Assembly (NCBI GenBank): GCA_963920705.1 | Contig: OY987228.1 | Location: forward strand, 930,001 to 994,000 | Length of the DNA stretch: 64,000 bases | Source: Odiellus spinosus | Lineage: Eukaryota; Arthropoda; Arachnida; Opiliones; Phalangiidae | Direction: 5' to 3' | Part shown: piece after piece, positions 24,883-38,400 of the stretch | Position numbering within the stretch: position 1 is the stretch's first letter | Layout: each line of letters opens with the position of its first letter | The notes under the pieces: model-generated | The model's input: only the letters and a program-made list of their open reading frames with translations | Told to the model about the DNA's origin: nothing | Database searches by the model: none | Program-made: the position numbers and the translations under genes

Positions 24883-27800
24883 TTTTTCAACTCATGTTTT
24901 TCAACTCATGTTTTTCAAATCATGTTTTTCAACTCATGTTTTTCAAATCATGTTTTTCAACTCATGTTTTTCAACTCATGTTTTTCAAATCATGTTTTTC
25001 AAATCATGTTTTTCAACTCATGTTTTTCAACTCATGTTTTTCAACTCATGTTTTTCAAATCATGTTTTTCAAATCATGTTTTTCAACTCATGTTTTTCAA
25101 CTCATGTTTTTCAAATCATGTTTATCAAATCATGTTTTTCAACTCATGTTTTTCAACTCATGTTTTTCAACTCATGTTTTTCAACTCATGTTTTTCAACT
25201 CATGTTTTTCAAATCATGTTTTTCAAATCATGTTTTTCAAATCATGTTTATCAAATCATGTTTTTCAAATCATGTTTATCAAATCATGTTTTTCAACTCA
25301 TGTTTTTCAACTCATGTTTTTCAACTCATGTTTTTCAACTCATGTTTTTCAACTCATGTTTTTCAACTCATGTTTTTCAAATCATGTTTTTCAAATCATG
25401 TTTTTCAAATCATGTTTTTCAAATCATGTTTTTCAACTCATGTTTTTCAAATCATGTTTTTCAAATCATGTTTTTCAAATCATGTTTTTCAACTCATGTT
25501 TTTCAAATCATGTTTTTCAACTCATGTTTTTCAACTCATGTTTTTCCTCTCATGTTTTTCAACTCATGTTTTTCAAATCATGTTTTTCAACTCATGTTTT
25601 TCAACTCATGTTTTTCAACTCATGTTTTTCAACTCATGTTTTTCAACTCATGTTTTTCAAATCATGTTTTTCAAATCATGTTTTTCAAATCATGTTTTTC
25701 AAATCATGTTTTTCAAATCATGTTTTTCAAATCATGTTTTTCAAATCATGTTTTTCAAATCATGTTTTTCAAATCATGTTTTTCAAATCATGTTTTTCAA
25801 CTCATGTTTTTCAAATCATGTTTTTCAAATCATGTTTTTCAAATCATGTTTTTCAAATCATGTTTTTCAAATCATGTTTTTCAACTCATGTTTTTCAACT
25901 CATGTTTTTCAAATCATGTTTTTCAACTCATGTTTTTCAACTCATGTTTTTCAAATCATGTTTTTCAAATCATGTTTTTCAAATCATGTTTTTCAACTCA
26001 TGTTTTTCAAATCATGTTTTTCAACTCATGTTTTTCAACTCATGTTTTTCAACTCATGTTTTTCAAATCATGTTTTTCAAATCATGTTTTTCAAATCATG
26101 TTTATCAAATCATGTTTTTCAAATCATGTTTATCAAATCATGTTTTTCAACTCATGTTTTTCAACTCATGTTTTTCAACTCATGTTTTTCAACTCATGTT
26201 TTTCAACTCATGTTTTTCAACTCATGTTTTTCAAATCATGTTTTTCAAATCATGTTTTTCAAATCATGTTTTTCAAATCATGTTTTTCAACTCATGTTTT
26301 TCAAATCATGTTTTTCAAATCATGTTTTTCAAATCATGTTTTTCAACTCATGTTTTTCAAATCATGTTTTTCAACTCATGTTTTTCAACTCATGTTTTTC
26401 CTCTCATGTTTTTCAACTCATGTTTTTCAAATCATGTTTTTCAACTCATGTTTTTCAACTCATGTTTTTCAACTCATGTTTTTCAACTCATGTTTTTCAA
26501 CTCATGTTTTTCAAATCATGTTTTTCAAATCATGTTTTTCAAATCATGTTTTTCAAATCATGTTTTTCAAATCATGTTTTTCAAATCATGTTTTTCAAAT
26601 CATGTTTTTCAAATCATGTTTTTCAAATCATGTTTTTCAAATCATGTTTTTCAACTCATGTTTTTCAACTCATGTTTTTCAAATCATGTTTTTCAACTCA
26701 TGTTTTTCAACTCATGTTTTTCAAATCATGTTTTTCAAATCATGTTTTTCAAATCATGTTTTTCAACTCATGTTTTTCAAATCATGTTTTTCAACTCATG
26801 TTTTTCAACTCATGTTTTTCAAATCATGTTTTTCAACTCATGTTTTTCAACTCATGTTTTTCAAATCATGTTTTTCAAATCATGTTTTTCAAATCATGTT
26901 TTACAAATCATGTTTTTCAAATCATGTTTTTCAAATCATGTTTTTCAAATCATGTTTTTCAAATCATGTTTTTCAAATCATGTTTTTCAAATCATGTTTT
27001 TTAACTCATGTTTTTCAAATCATGTTTTTCAAATCATGTTTTTCAACTCATGTTTTTCAAATCATGTTTTTCAACTCATGTTTTTCAACTCATGTTTTTC
27101 AAATCATGTTTTTCAACTCATGTTTTTCAACTCATGTTTTTCAACTCATGTTTTTCAAATCATGTTTTTCAAATCATGTTTTTCAAATCATGTTTTTCAA
27201 ATCATGTTTTTCAAATCATGTTTTTCAAATCATGTTTTTCAAATCATGTTTTTCAAATCATGTTTTTCAAATCATGTTTTTCAAATCATGTTTTTCAAAT
27301 CATGTTTTTCAACTCATGTTCTTCAACTCATGTTTTTCAACTCATGTTTTTCAAATCATGTTTTTCAAATCATGTTTTTCAAATCATGTTTTTCAAATCA
27401 TGTTTTTCAAATCATGTTTTTCAAATCATGTTTTTCAAATCATGTTTTTCAAATCATGTTTTTCAAACCATGTTTTACAAATCATGTTTTTCAACTCATG
27501 TTTTTAAACTCATGTTTTTCAACTCATGTTTTTCAACTCATGTTTTTCAACTCATGTTTTTCAACTCATGTTTTTCAACTCATGTTTTTCAAATCATGTT
27601 TTTCAACTCATGTTTTTCAAATCATGTTTTTCAAATCATGTTTTTCAAATCATGTTTTTCAAATCATGTTTTTCAAATCATGTTTTTCAAATCATGTTTT
27701 TCAAATCATGTTTTTCAAATCATGTTTTTTAAATCATGTTTTTCAAATCATGTTTTTCAACTCATGTTTTTCAACTCATGTTTTTCAACTCATGTTTTTC

Positions 27801-28856
27801 AAATCATGTTTTTCAAATCATGTTTTTCAAATCATGTTTTTCAAATCATGTTTTTCAAATCATGTTTTTCAAATCATGTTTTTCAAATCATGTTTTTCAA
27901 ATCATGTTTTTCAAACCATGTTTTACAAATCATGTTTTTCAACTCATGTTTTTAAACTCATGTTTTTCAACTCATGTTTTTCAACTCATGTTTTTCAACT
28001 CATGTTTTCAACTCATGTTTTTCAACTCATGTTTTTCAAATCATGTTTTTCAACTCATGTTTTTCAAATCATGTTTTTCAAATCATGTTTTTCAAATCAT
28101 GTTTTTCAACTCATGTTTTTCAACTCATGTTTTTCAACTCATGTTTTTCAAATCATGTTTTTCAAATCATGTTTTTCAAATCATGTTTTTCAAATCATGT
28201 TTTTCAAATCATGTTTTTCAAATCATGTTTTTCAAATCATGTTTTTCAAATCATGTTTTTCAAATCATGTTTTTCAAATCATGTTTTTCAAATCATGTTT
28301 TTCAACTCATGTTTTTCAACTCATGTTTTTCAACTCATGTTTTTCAACTCATGTTTTTCAACTCATGTTTTTCAACTCATGTTTTTCAACTCATGTTTTT
28401 CAACTCATGTTTTTCAACTCATGTTTTTCAACTCATGTTTTTCAACTCATGTTTTTCAACTCATGTTTTTCAACTCATGTTTTTCAACTCATGTTTTTCA
28501 AATCATGTTTTTCAAATCATGTTTTTCAACTCAGGTTTTTCAACTCAGGTTTTTCAACTCAGGTTTTTCAAATCATGTTTTTCAAATCATGTTTTTCAAC
28601 TCATGTTTTTCAACTCATGTTTTTCAAATCATGTTTATCAAATCATGTTTTTCAACTCATGTTTTCAACTCATGTTTTTCAACTCATGTTTTTCAACTCA
28701 TGTTTTTCAACTCATGTTTTTCAAATCATGTTTTTCAAATAATGTTTTTCAAATCATGTTTTTCAAATCATGTTTTTCAAATCATGTTTTTCAACTCATG
28801 TTTTTCAAATCATGTTTTTCAAATCATGTTTTTCAACTCATGTTTTTCAAATCATG

Positions 28857-28867
28857 TTTTTCAAATG
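28857..28867. repeat. Single 11-bp unit (three-base deletion)
   Basis: Reading TTTTTCAAATG, this unit lacks three bases (TCA) of the standard 14. All other short units I found are 13 bp. It lies in a run of CAAA units and shows no copy at the matching point of related segments, so it looks like a private recent deletion or an assembly or read error. Confidence 0.8.
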
Positions 28868-31800
28868 TTTTTCAAATCATGTTTTTCAAATCATGTTTTT
28901 CAAATCATGTTTTTCAAATCATGTTTTTCAACTCATGTTTTTCAACTCATGTTTTTCAAATCATGTTTTTCAAATCATGTTTTTCAAATCATGTTTTTCA
29001 AATCATGTTTTTCAAATCATGTTTTTCAAATCATGTTTTTCGAATCATGTTTTTCAAATCATGTTTTTCAAATCATGTTTTTCAAACCATGTTTTACAAA
29101 TCATGTTTTTCAACTCATGTTTTTAAACTCATGTTTTTCAACTCATGTTTTTCAACTCATGTTTTTCAACTCATGTTTTCAACTCATGTTTTTCAACTCA
29201 TGTTTTTCAAATCATGTTTTTCAAATCATGTTTTTCAAATCATGTTTTTCAAATCATGTATTTCAAATCATGTTTTTCAACTCATGTTTTTCAACTCATG
29301 TTTTTCAAATCATGTTTTTCAACTCATGTTTTTCAAATCATGTTTTTCAACTCATGTTTTTCAACTCATGTTTTTCAACTCATGTTTTTCAACTCATGTT
29401 TTTCAAATCATGTTTTTCAACTCATGTTTTTCAACTCATGTTTTTCAACTCATGTTTCTCAACTCATGTTTTTCAAATCATGTTTTTCAACTCATGTTTT
29501 TCAACTCATGTTTTTCAAATCATGTTTTTCAACTCATGTTTTTCAAATCATGTTTTTCAACTCATGTTTTTCAACTCATGTTTTTCAACTCATGTTTTTC
29601 AAATCATGTTTTTCAACTCATGTTTTTCAACTCATGTTTTTCAACTCATGTTTTTCAAATCATGTTTTTCAAATCATGTTTTTCAACTCATGTTTTTCAA
29701 CTCATGTTTTTCAAATCATGTTTATCAAATCATGTTTTTCAACTCATGTTTTTCAACTCATGTTTTTCAACTCATGTTTTTCAACTCATGTTTTTCAACT
29801 CATGTTTTTCAAATCATGTTTTTCAAATCATGTTTTTCAAATCATGTTTTTCAAATCATGTTTTTCAACTCATGTTTTTCAAATCATGTTTTTCAAATCA
29901 TGTTTTTCAAATCATGTTTTTCAACTCATGTTTTTCAAATCATGTTTTTCAACTCATGTTTTTCAACTCATGTTTTTCAAATCATGTTTTTCAACTCATG
30001 TTTTTCAACTCATGTTTTTCAAATCATGTTTTTCAAATCATGTTTTTCAAATCATGTTTTTCAAATCATGTTTTTCAAATCATGTTTTTCAAATCATGTT
30101 TTTCAAATCATGTTTTTCAACTCATGTTTTTCAAATCATGTTTTTCAACTCATGTTTTTCAACTCATGTTTTTCAACTCATGTTTTTCAACTCATGTTTT
30201 TCAACTCATGTTTTTCAACTCATGTTTTTCAAATCATGTTTTTCAAATCATGTTTTTCAAATCATGTTTTTCAAATCATGTTTTTCAAATCATGTTTTTC
30301 AAATCTTGTTTTTCAAATCATGTTTTTCAAATCATGTTTTTCAAATCATGTTTTTCAAATCATGTTTTTCAAATCATGTTTTTCAACTCATGTTTTTCAA
30401 CTCATGTTTTTCAACTCATGTTTTTCAAATCATGTTTTTCAAATCATGTTTTTCAAATCATGTTTTTCAAATCATGTTTTTCAAATCATGTTTTTCAAAT
30501 CATGTTTTTCAAATCATGTTTTTCAAATCATGTTTTTCAAACCATGTTTTACAAATCATGTTTTTCAACTCATGTTTTTAAACTCATGTTTTTCAACTCA
30601 TGTTTTTCAACTCATGTTTTTCAACTCATGTTTTTCAACTCATGTTTTTCAAATCATGTTTTTCAAATCATGTTTTTCAAATCATGTTTTTCAAATCATG
30701 TTTTTCAACTCATTTTTTTCAACTCATGTTTTTCAACTCATGTTTTTCAACTCATGTTTTTCAACTCATGTTTTTCAAATCATGTTTTTCAAATCATGTT
30801 TTTCAAATCATGTTTTTCAAATCATGTTTTTCAAATCATGTTTTTCAAATCATGTTTTTCAAATCATGTTTTTCAAATCATGTTTTTCAAATCATGTTTT
30901 TCAAATCATGTTTTTCAACTCATGTTTTTCAACTCATGTTTTTCAAATCATGTTTTTCAACTCATGTTTTTCAACTCATGTTTTTCAAATCATGTTTTTC
31001 AACTCATGTTTTTCAAATCATGTTTTTCAACTCATGTTTTTCAACTCATGTTTTTCAAATCATGTTTTTCAAATCATGTTTTTCAACTCATGTTTTTCAA
31101 CTCATGTTTTTCAACTCATGTTTTTCAAATCATGTTTTTCAAATCATGTTTTTCAACTCATGTTTTTCAACTCATGTTTTTCAAATCATGTTTATCAAAT
31201 CATGTTTTTCAACTCATGTTTTTCAACTCATGTTTTTCAACTCATGTTTTTCAACTCATGTTTTTCAACTCATGTTTTTCAAATCATGTTTTTCAAATCA
31301 TGTTTTTCAAATCATGTTTTTCAAATCATGTATTTCAAATCATGTTTTTCAACTCATGTTTTTCAACTCATGTTTTTCAAATCATGTTTTTCAACTCATG
31401 TTTTTCAAATCATGTTTTTCAACTCATGTTTTTCAACTCATGTTTTTCCTCTCATGTTTTTCAACTCATGTTTTTCAAATCATGTTTTTCAACTCATGTT
31501 TTTCAACTCATGTTTTTCAACTCATGTTTTTCAACTCATGTTTTTCAAATCATGTTTTTCAACTCATGTTTTTCAACTCATGTTTTTCAAATCATGTTTT
31601 TCAACTCATGTTTTTCAAATCATGTTTTTCAACTCATGTTTTTCAACTCATGTTTTTCAACTCATGTTTTTCAACTCATGTTTTTCAAATCATGTTTTTC
31701 AAATCATGTTTTTCAACTCATGTTTTTCAACTCATGTTTTTCAAATCATGTTTATCAAATCATGTTTTTCAACTCATGTTTTTCAACTCATGTTTTTCAA

Positions 31801-33303
31801 CTCATGTTTTTCAACTCATGTTTTTCAACTCATGTTTTTCAAATCATGTTTTTCAAATCATGTTTTTCAACTCATGTTTTTCAAATCATGTTTTTCAAAT
31901 CATGTTTTTCAAATCATGTTTTTCAAATCATGTTTTTCAAATCATGTTTTTCAAATCATGTTTTTCAACTCATGTTTTTCAACTCATGTTTTTCAAATCA
32001 TGTTTTTCAAATCATGTTTTTCAAATCATGTTTTTCAAATCATGTTTTTCAAATCATGTTTTTCAAATCATGTTTTTCAAATCATGTTTTTCAAATCATG
32101 TTTTTCAAATCATGTTTTTCAAACCATGTTTTACAAATCATGTTTTTCAACTCATGTTTTTCAACTCATGTTTTTCAAATCATGTTTTTCAACTCATGTT
32201 TTTCAAATCATGTTTTTCAAATCATGTTTTTCAAATCATGTTTTTCAAATCATGTTTTTCAAATCATGTTTTTCAAATCATGTTTTTCAAATCATGTTTT
32301 TCAAATCATGTTTTTCAAATCATGTTTTTCAACTCATGTTTTTCAACTCATGTTTTTCAACTCATGTTTTTCAACTCATGTTTTTCAAATCATGTTTTTC
32401 AAATCATGTTTTTCAAATCATGTTTTTCAAATCATGTTTTTCAAATCATGTTTTTCAAATCATGTTTTTCAAATCATGTTTTTCAAATCATGTTTTTCAA
32501 CTCATGTTCTTCAACTCATGTTTTTCAACTCATGTTTTTCAAATCATGTTTTTCAAATCATGTTTTTCAAATCATGTTTTTCAAATCATGTTTTTCAAAT
32601 CATGTTTTTCAAATCATGTTTTTCAAATCATGTTTTTCAAATCATGTTTTTCAAACCATGTTTTACAAATCATGTTTTTCAACTCATGTTTTTAAACTCA
32701 TGTTTTTCAACTCATGTTTTTCAACTCATGTTTTTCAACTCATGTTTTTCAACTCATGTTTTTCAACTCATGTTTTTCAAATCATGTTTTTCAACTCATG
32801 TTTTTCAAATCATGTTTTTCAAATCATGTTTTTCAAATCATGTTTTTCAAATCATGTTTTTCAAATCATGTTTTTCAAATCATGTTTTTCAAATCATGTT
32901 TTTCAAATCATGTTTTTCAAATCATGTTTTTCAACTCATGTTTTTCAACTCATGTTTTTCAACTCATGTTTTTCAACTCATGTTTTTCAAATCATGTTTT
33001 TCAAATCATGTTTTTCAAATCATGTTTTTCAAATCATGTTTTTCAAATCATGTTTTTCAAATCATGTTTTTCAAATCATGTTTTTCAAATCATGTTTTTC
33101 AAACCATGTTTTACAAATCATGTTTTTCAACTCATGTTTTTAAACTCATGTTTTTCAACTCATGTTTTTCAACTCATGTTTTTCAACTCATGTTTTCAAC
33201 TCATGTTTTTCAACTCATGTTTTTCAAATCATGTTTTTCAACTCATGTTTTTCAAATCATGTTTTTCAAATCATGTTTTTCAAATCATGTTTTTCAAATC
33301 ATG

Positions 33304-34128
33304 TTTTCCAAATCATGTTTTTCAACTCATGTTTTTCAACTCATGTTTTTCAACTCATGTTTTTCAACTCATGTTTTTCAACTCATGTTTTTCAACTCAT
33401 GTTTTTCAACTCATGTTTTTCAACTCATGTTTTTCAACTCATGTTTTTCAACTCATGTTTTTCAACTCATGTTTTTCAACTCATGTTTTTCAACTCATGT
33501 TTTTCAACTCATGTTTTTCAACTCATGTTTTTCAAATCATGTTTTTCAAATCATGTTTTTCAACTCAGGTTTTTCAACTCAGGTTTTTCAACTCATGTTT
33601 TTCAAATCATGTTTTTCAAATCATGTTTTTCAACTCATGTTTTTCAACTCATGTTTTTCAAATCATGTTTATCAAATCATGTTTTTCAACTCATGTTTTC
33701 AACTCATGTTTTTCAACTCATGTTTTTCAACTCATGTTTTTCAACTCATGTTTTTCAAATCATGTTTTTCAAATAATGTTTTTCAAATCATGTTTTTCAA
33801 ATCATGTTTTTCAAATCATGTTTTTCAACTCATGTTTTTCAAATCATGTTTTTCAAATCATGTTTTTCAACTCATGTTTTTCAAATCATGTTTTTCAAAT
33901 CATGTTTTTCAAATCATGTTTTTCAAATCATGTTTTTCAAATCATGTTTTTCAAATCATGTTTTTCAACTCATGTTTTTCAACTCATGTTTTTCAAATCA
34001 TGTTTTTCAAATCATGTTTTTCAAATCATGTTTTTCAAATCATGTTTTTCAAATCATGTTTTTCAAATCATGTTTTTCAAATCATGTTTTTCAAATCATG
34101 TTTTTCAAATCATGTTTTTCAAACCATG
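33304..34128. repeat. Higher-order repeat F, copy 1
   Basis: This runs from a TTTTCCAAATC unit through a CAAC run, a doubled CTCAGG (33568), a 13-bp unit, an ATAATG unit and a register mark at 34115. Each mark recurs 993 bases on (14 x 71 minus 1). The single 13-bp unit per copy explains the odd base. Confidence 0.85.
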
Positions 34129-34296
34129 TTTTACAAATCATGTTTTTCAACTCATGTTTTTCAACTCATGTTTTTCAACTCATGTTTTTCAAATCATGTT
34201 TTTCAAATCATGTTTTTCAAATCATGTTTTTCAAATCATGTTTTTCAAATCATGTTTTTCAAATCATGTTTTTCAAATCATGTTTTTCAAATCATG

Positions 34297-35121
34297 TTTT
34301 CCAAATCATGTTTTTCAAATCATGTTTTTCAACTCATGTTTTTCAACTCATGTTTTTCAACTCATGTTTTTCAACTCATGTTTTTCAACTCATGTTTTTC
34401 AACTCATGTTTTTCAACTCATGTTTTTCAACTCATGTTTTTCAACTCATGTTTTTCAACTCATGTTTTTCAACTCATGTTTTTCAACTCATGTTTTTCAA
34501 CTCATGTTTTTCAACTCATGTTTTTCAAATCATGTTTTTCAAATCATGTTTTTCAACTCAGGTTTTTCAACTCAGGTTTTTCAACTCATGTTTTTCAAAT
34601 CATGTTTTTCAAATCATGTTTTTCAACTCATGTTTTTCAACTCATGTTTTTCAAATCATGTTTATCAAATCATGTTTTTCAACTCATGTTTTCAACTCAT
34701 GTTTTTCAACTCATGTTTTTCAACTCATGTTTTTCAACTCATGTTTTTCAAATCATGTTTTTCAAATAATGTTTTTCAAATCATGTTTTTCAAATCATGT
34801 TTTTCAAATCATGTTTTTCAACTCATGTTTTTCAAATCATGTTTTTCAAATCATGTTTTTCAACTCATGTTTTTCAAATCATGTTTTTCAAATCATGTTT
34901 TTCAAATCATGTTTTTCAAATCATGTTTTTCAAATCATGTTTTTCAAATCATGTTTTTCAACTCATGTTTTTCAACTCATGTTTTTCAAATCATGTTTTT
35001 CAAATCATGTTTTTCAAATCATGTTTTTCAAATCATGTTTTTCAAATCATGTTTTTCAAATCATGTTTTTCAAATCATGTTTTTCAAATCATGTTTTTCA
35101 AATCATGTTTTTCAAACCATG
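34297..35121. repeat. Higher-order repeat F, copy 2
   Basis: It has the same order and spacing as copy 1 at offset 993: CCAAATC at 34301, doubled CTCAGG at 34561 and register mark at 35108. The next copy lies 1567 bases further (14 x 112 minus 1), so about 41 extra units (574 bp) were added between copies 2 and 3, including further register marks at 35486 and 35682. Confidence 0.85.
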
Positions 35122-35863
35122 TTTTACAAATCATGTTTTTCAACTCATGTTTTTCAACTCATGTTTTTCAAATCATGTTTTTCAACTCATGTTTTTCAAA
35201 TCATGTTTTTCAAATCATGTTTTTCAAATCATGTTTTTCAAATCATGTTTTTCAAATCATGTTTTTCAAATCATGTTTTTCAAATCATGTTTTTCAAATC
35301 ATGTTTTTCAAATCATGTTTTTCAACTCATGTTTTTCAACTCATGTTTTTCAACTCATGTTTTTCAACTCATGTTTTTCAAATCATGTTTTTCAAATCAT
35401 GTTTTTCAAATCATGTTTTTCAAATCATGTTTTTCAAATCATGTTTTTCAAATCATGTTTTTCAAATCATGTTTTTCAAATCATGTTTTTCAAACCATGT
35501 TTTACAAATCATGTTTTTCAACTCATGTTTTTAAACTCATGTTTTTCAACTCATGTTTTTCAAATCATGTTTTTCAAATCATGTTTTTCAAATCATGTTT
35601 TTCAAATCATGTTTTTCAAATCATGTTTTTCAAATCATGTTTTTCAAATCATGTTTTTCAAATCATGTTTTTCAAATCATGTTTTTCAAACCATGTTTTA
35701 CAAATCATGTTTTTCAACTCATGTTTTTCAACTCATGTTTTTCAACTCATGTTTTTCAAATCATGTTTTTCAAATCATGTTTTTCAAATCATGTTTTTCA
35801 AATCATGTTTTTCAAATCATGTTTTTCAAATCATGTTTTTCAAATCATGTTTTTCAAATCATG

Positions 35864-36702
35864 TTTTCCAAATCATGTTTTTCAAATCATGTTTTTCAAC
35901 TCATGTTTTTCAACTCATGTTTTTCAACTCATGTTTTTCAACTCATGTTTTTCAACTCATGTTTTTCAACTCATGTTTTTCAACTCATGTTTTTCAACTC
36001 ATGTTTTTCAACTCATGTTTTTCAACTCATGTTTTTCAACTCATGTTTTTCAACTCATGTTTTTCAACTCATGTTTTTCAACTCATGTTTTTCAAATCAT
36101 GTTTTTCAAATCATGTTTTTCAACTCAGGTTTTTCAACTCAGGTTTTTCAACTCATGTTTTTCAAATCATGTTTTTCAAATCATGTTTTTCAACTCATGT
36201 TTTTCAACTCATGTTTTTCAAATCATGTTTATCAAATCATGTTTTTCAACTCATGTTTTCAACTCATGTTTTTCAACTCATGTTTTTCAACTCATGTTTT
36301 TCAACTCATGTTTTTCAAATCATGTTTTTCAAATAATGTTTTTCAAATCATGTTTTTCAAATCATGTTTTTCAAATCATGTTTTTCAACTCATGTTTTTC
36401 AAATCATGTTTTTCAAATCATGTTTTTCAACTCATGTTTTTCAAATCATGTTTTTCAAATCATGTTTTTCAAATCATGTTTTTCAAATCATGTTTTTCAA
36501 ATCATGTTTTTCAAATCATGTTTTTCAACTCATGTTTTTCAACTCATGTTTTTCAAATCATGTTTTTCAAATCATGTTTTTCAAATCATGTTTTTCAAAT
36601 CATGTTTTTCAAATCATGTTTTTCAAATCATGTTTTTCAAATCATGTTTTTCAAATCATGTTTTTCAAATCATGTTTTTCAAATCATGTTTTTCAAACCA
36701 TG
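35864..36702. repeat. Higher-order repeat F, copy 3
   Basis: CCAAATC at 35868 and doubled CTCAGG at 36128 lie 1567 bases after copy 2. The register mark at 36689 lies 1581 bases after, so this copy has gained one 14-bp unit in its second half. It is a clear case of single-unit slippage inside a higher-order copy. Confidence 0.82.
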
Positions 36703-38400
36703 TTTTACAAATCATGTTTTTCAACTCATGTTTTTAAACTCATGTTTTTCAACTCATGTTTTTCAACTCATGTTTTTCAACTCATGTTTTCAACTCATGT
36801 TTTTCAACTCATGTTTTTCAAATCATGTTTTTCAAATCATGTTTTTCAACTCATGTTTTTCAAATCATGTTTTTCAAATCATGTTTTTCAAATCATGTTT
36901 TTCAAATCATGTTTTTCAAATCATGTTTTTCAAATCATGTTTTTCAACTCATGTTTTTCAACTCATGTTTTTCAAATCATGTTTTTCAAATCATGTTTTT
37001 CAAATCATGTTTTTCAAATCATGTTTTTCAAATCATGTTTTTCAAATCATGTTTTTCAAATCATGTTTTTCAAATCATGTTTTTCAAATCATGTTTTTCA
37101 AACCATGTTTTACAAATCATGTTTTTCAACTCATGTTTTTAAACTCATGTTTTTCAACTCATGTTTTTCAACTCATGTTTTTCAACTCATGTTTTCAACT
37201 CATGTTTTTCAACTCATGTTTTTCAACTCATGTTTTTCAACTCATGTTTTTCAAATCATGTTTTTCAAATCATGTTTTTCAAATCATGTTTTTCAAATCA
37301 TGTTTTTCAACTCATGTTTTTCAACTCATGTTTTTCAACTCATGTTTTTCAACTCATGTTTTTCAACTCATGTTTTTCAAATCATGTTTTTCAAATCATG
37401 TTTTTCAAATCATGTTTTTCAAATCATGTTTTTCAAATCATGTTTTTCAAATCATGTTTTTCAAATCATGTTTTTCAAATCATGTTTTTCAAATCATGTT
37501 TTTCAAATCATGTTTTTCAAATCATGTTTTTCAAATCATGTTTTTCAAATCATGTTTTTCAAATCATGTTTTTCAAATCATGTTTTTCAAATCATGTTTT
37601 TCAACTCATGTTTTTCAACTCATGTTTTTCAACTCATGTTTTTCAACTCATGTTTTTCAACTCATGTTTTTCAACTCATGTTTTTCAACTCATGTTTTTC
37701 AACTCATGTTTTTCAACTCATGTTTTTCAACTCATGTTTTTCAACTCATGTTTTTCAACTCATGTTTTTCAAATCATGTTTTTCAAATCATGTTTTTCAA
37801 CTCATGTTTTTCAACTCAGGTTTTTCAACTCATGTTTTTCAAATCATGTTTTTCAAATCATGTTTTTCAACTCATGTTTTTCAACTCATGTTTTTCAAAT
37901 CATGTTTATCAAATCATGTTTTTCAACTCATGTTTTCAACTCATGTTTTTCAACTCATGTTTTTCAACTCATGTTTTTCAACTCATGTTTTTCAAATCAT
38001 GTTTTTCAAATAATGTTTTTCAAATCATGTTTTTCAAATCATGTTTTTCAAATCATGTTTTTCAACTCATGTTTTTCAAATCATGTTTTTCAAATCATGT
38101 TTTTCAACTCATGTTTTTCAAATCATGTTTTTCAAATCATGTTTTTCAAATCATGTTTTTCAACTCATGTTTTTCAACTCATGTTTTTCAACTCATGTTT
38201 TTCAACTCATGTTTTTCAACTCATGTTTTTCAACTCATGTTTTTCAACTCATGTTTTTCAACTCATGTTTTTCAACTCATGTTTTTCAACTCATGTTTTT
38301 CAACTCATGTTTTTCAACTCATGTTTTTCAACTCATGTTTTTCAAATCATGTTTTTCAAATCATGTTTTTCAACTCATGTTTTTCAACTCAGGTTTTTCA

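Larger units (their letters stand above)
18701..27506. repeat. CAA-family section with a 4,003-bp higher-order period
   Basis: The dominant period is 4003 bases (14 x 286 minus 1, one 13-bp unit per copy). Register marks at 19607 and 23610, the ATAATG units at 19154 and 23157, and 13-bp units near 19760 and 23763 all show it. TTTCCTCTC units at 20703, 21655, 24706, 25546 and 26400 add a second scale of 840, 854 and 952 bases (60, 61 and 68 units). After 24883 the copies part and a smaller period takes over. No other sequence is present. Confidence 0.8.
27507..38400. repeat. CAA-family section with dense register marks and 0.4 to 1.6-kb periods
   Basis: The 9.6 kb from 27459 to 37094 holds 13 register marks, against one per 1.5-4 kb in most of the sequence to the left. 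Marks include ATAATG near 28740, 33772, 34765, 36332 and 38009, doubled or tripled CTCAGG near 28541, 33568, 34561 and 36128, CCAAATC near 33308, 34301 and 35868, and GTTCTTC near 27320 and 32508. The only unit seen with a three-base loss is at 28857. The content is entirely satellite. Confidence 0.8.
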
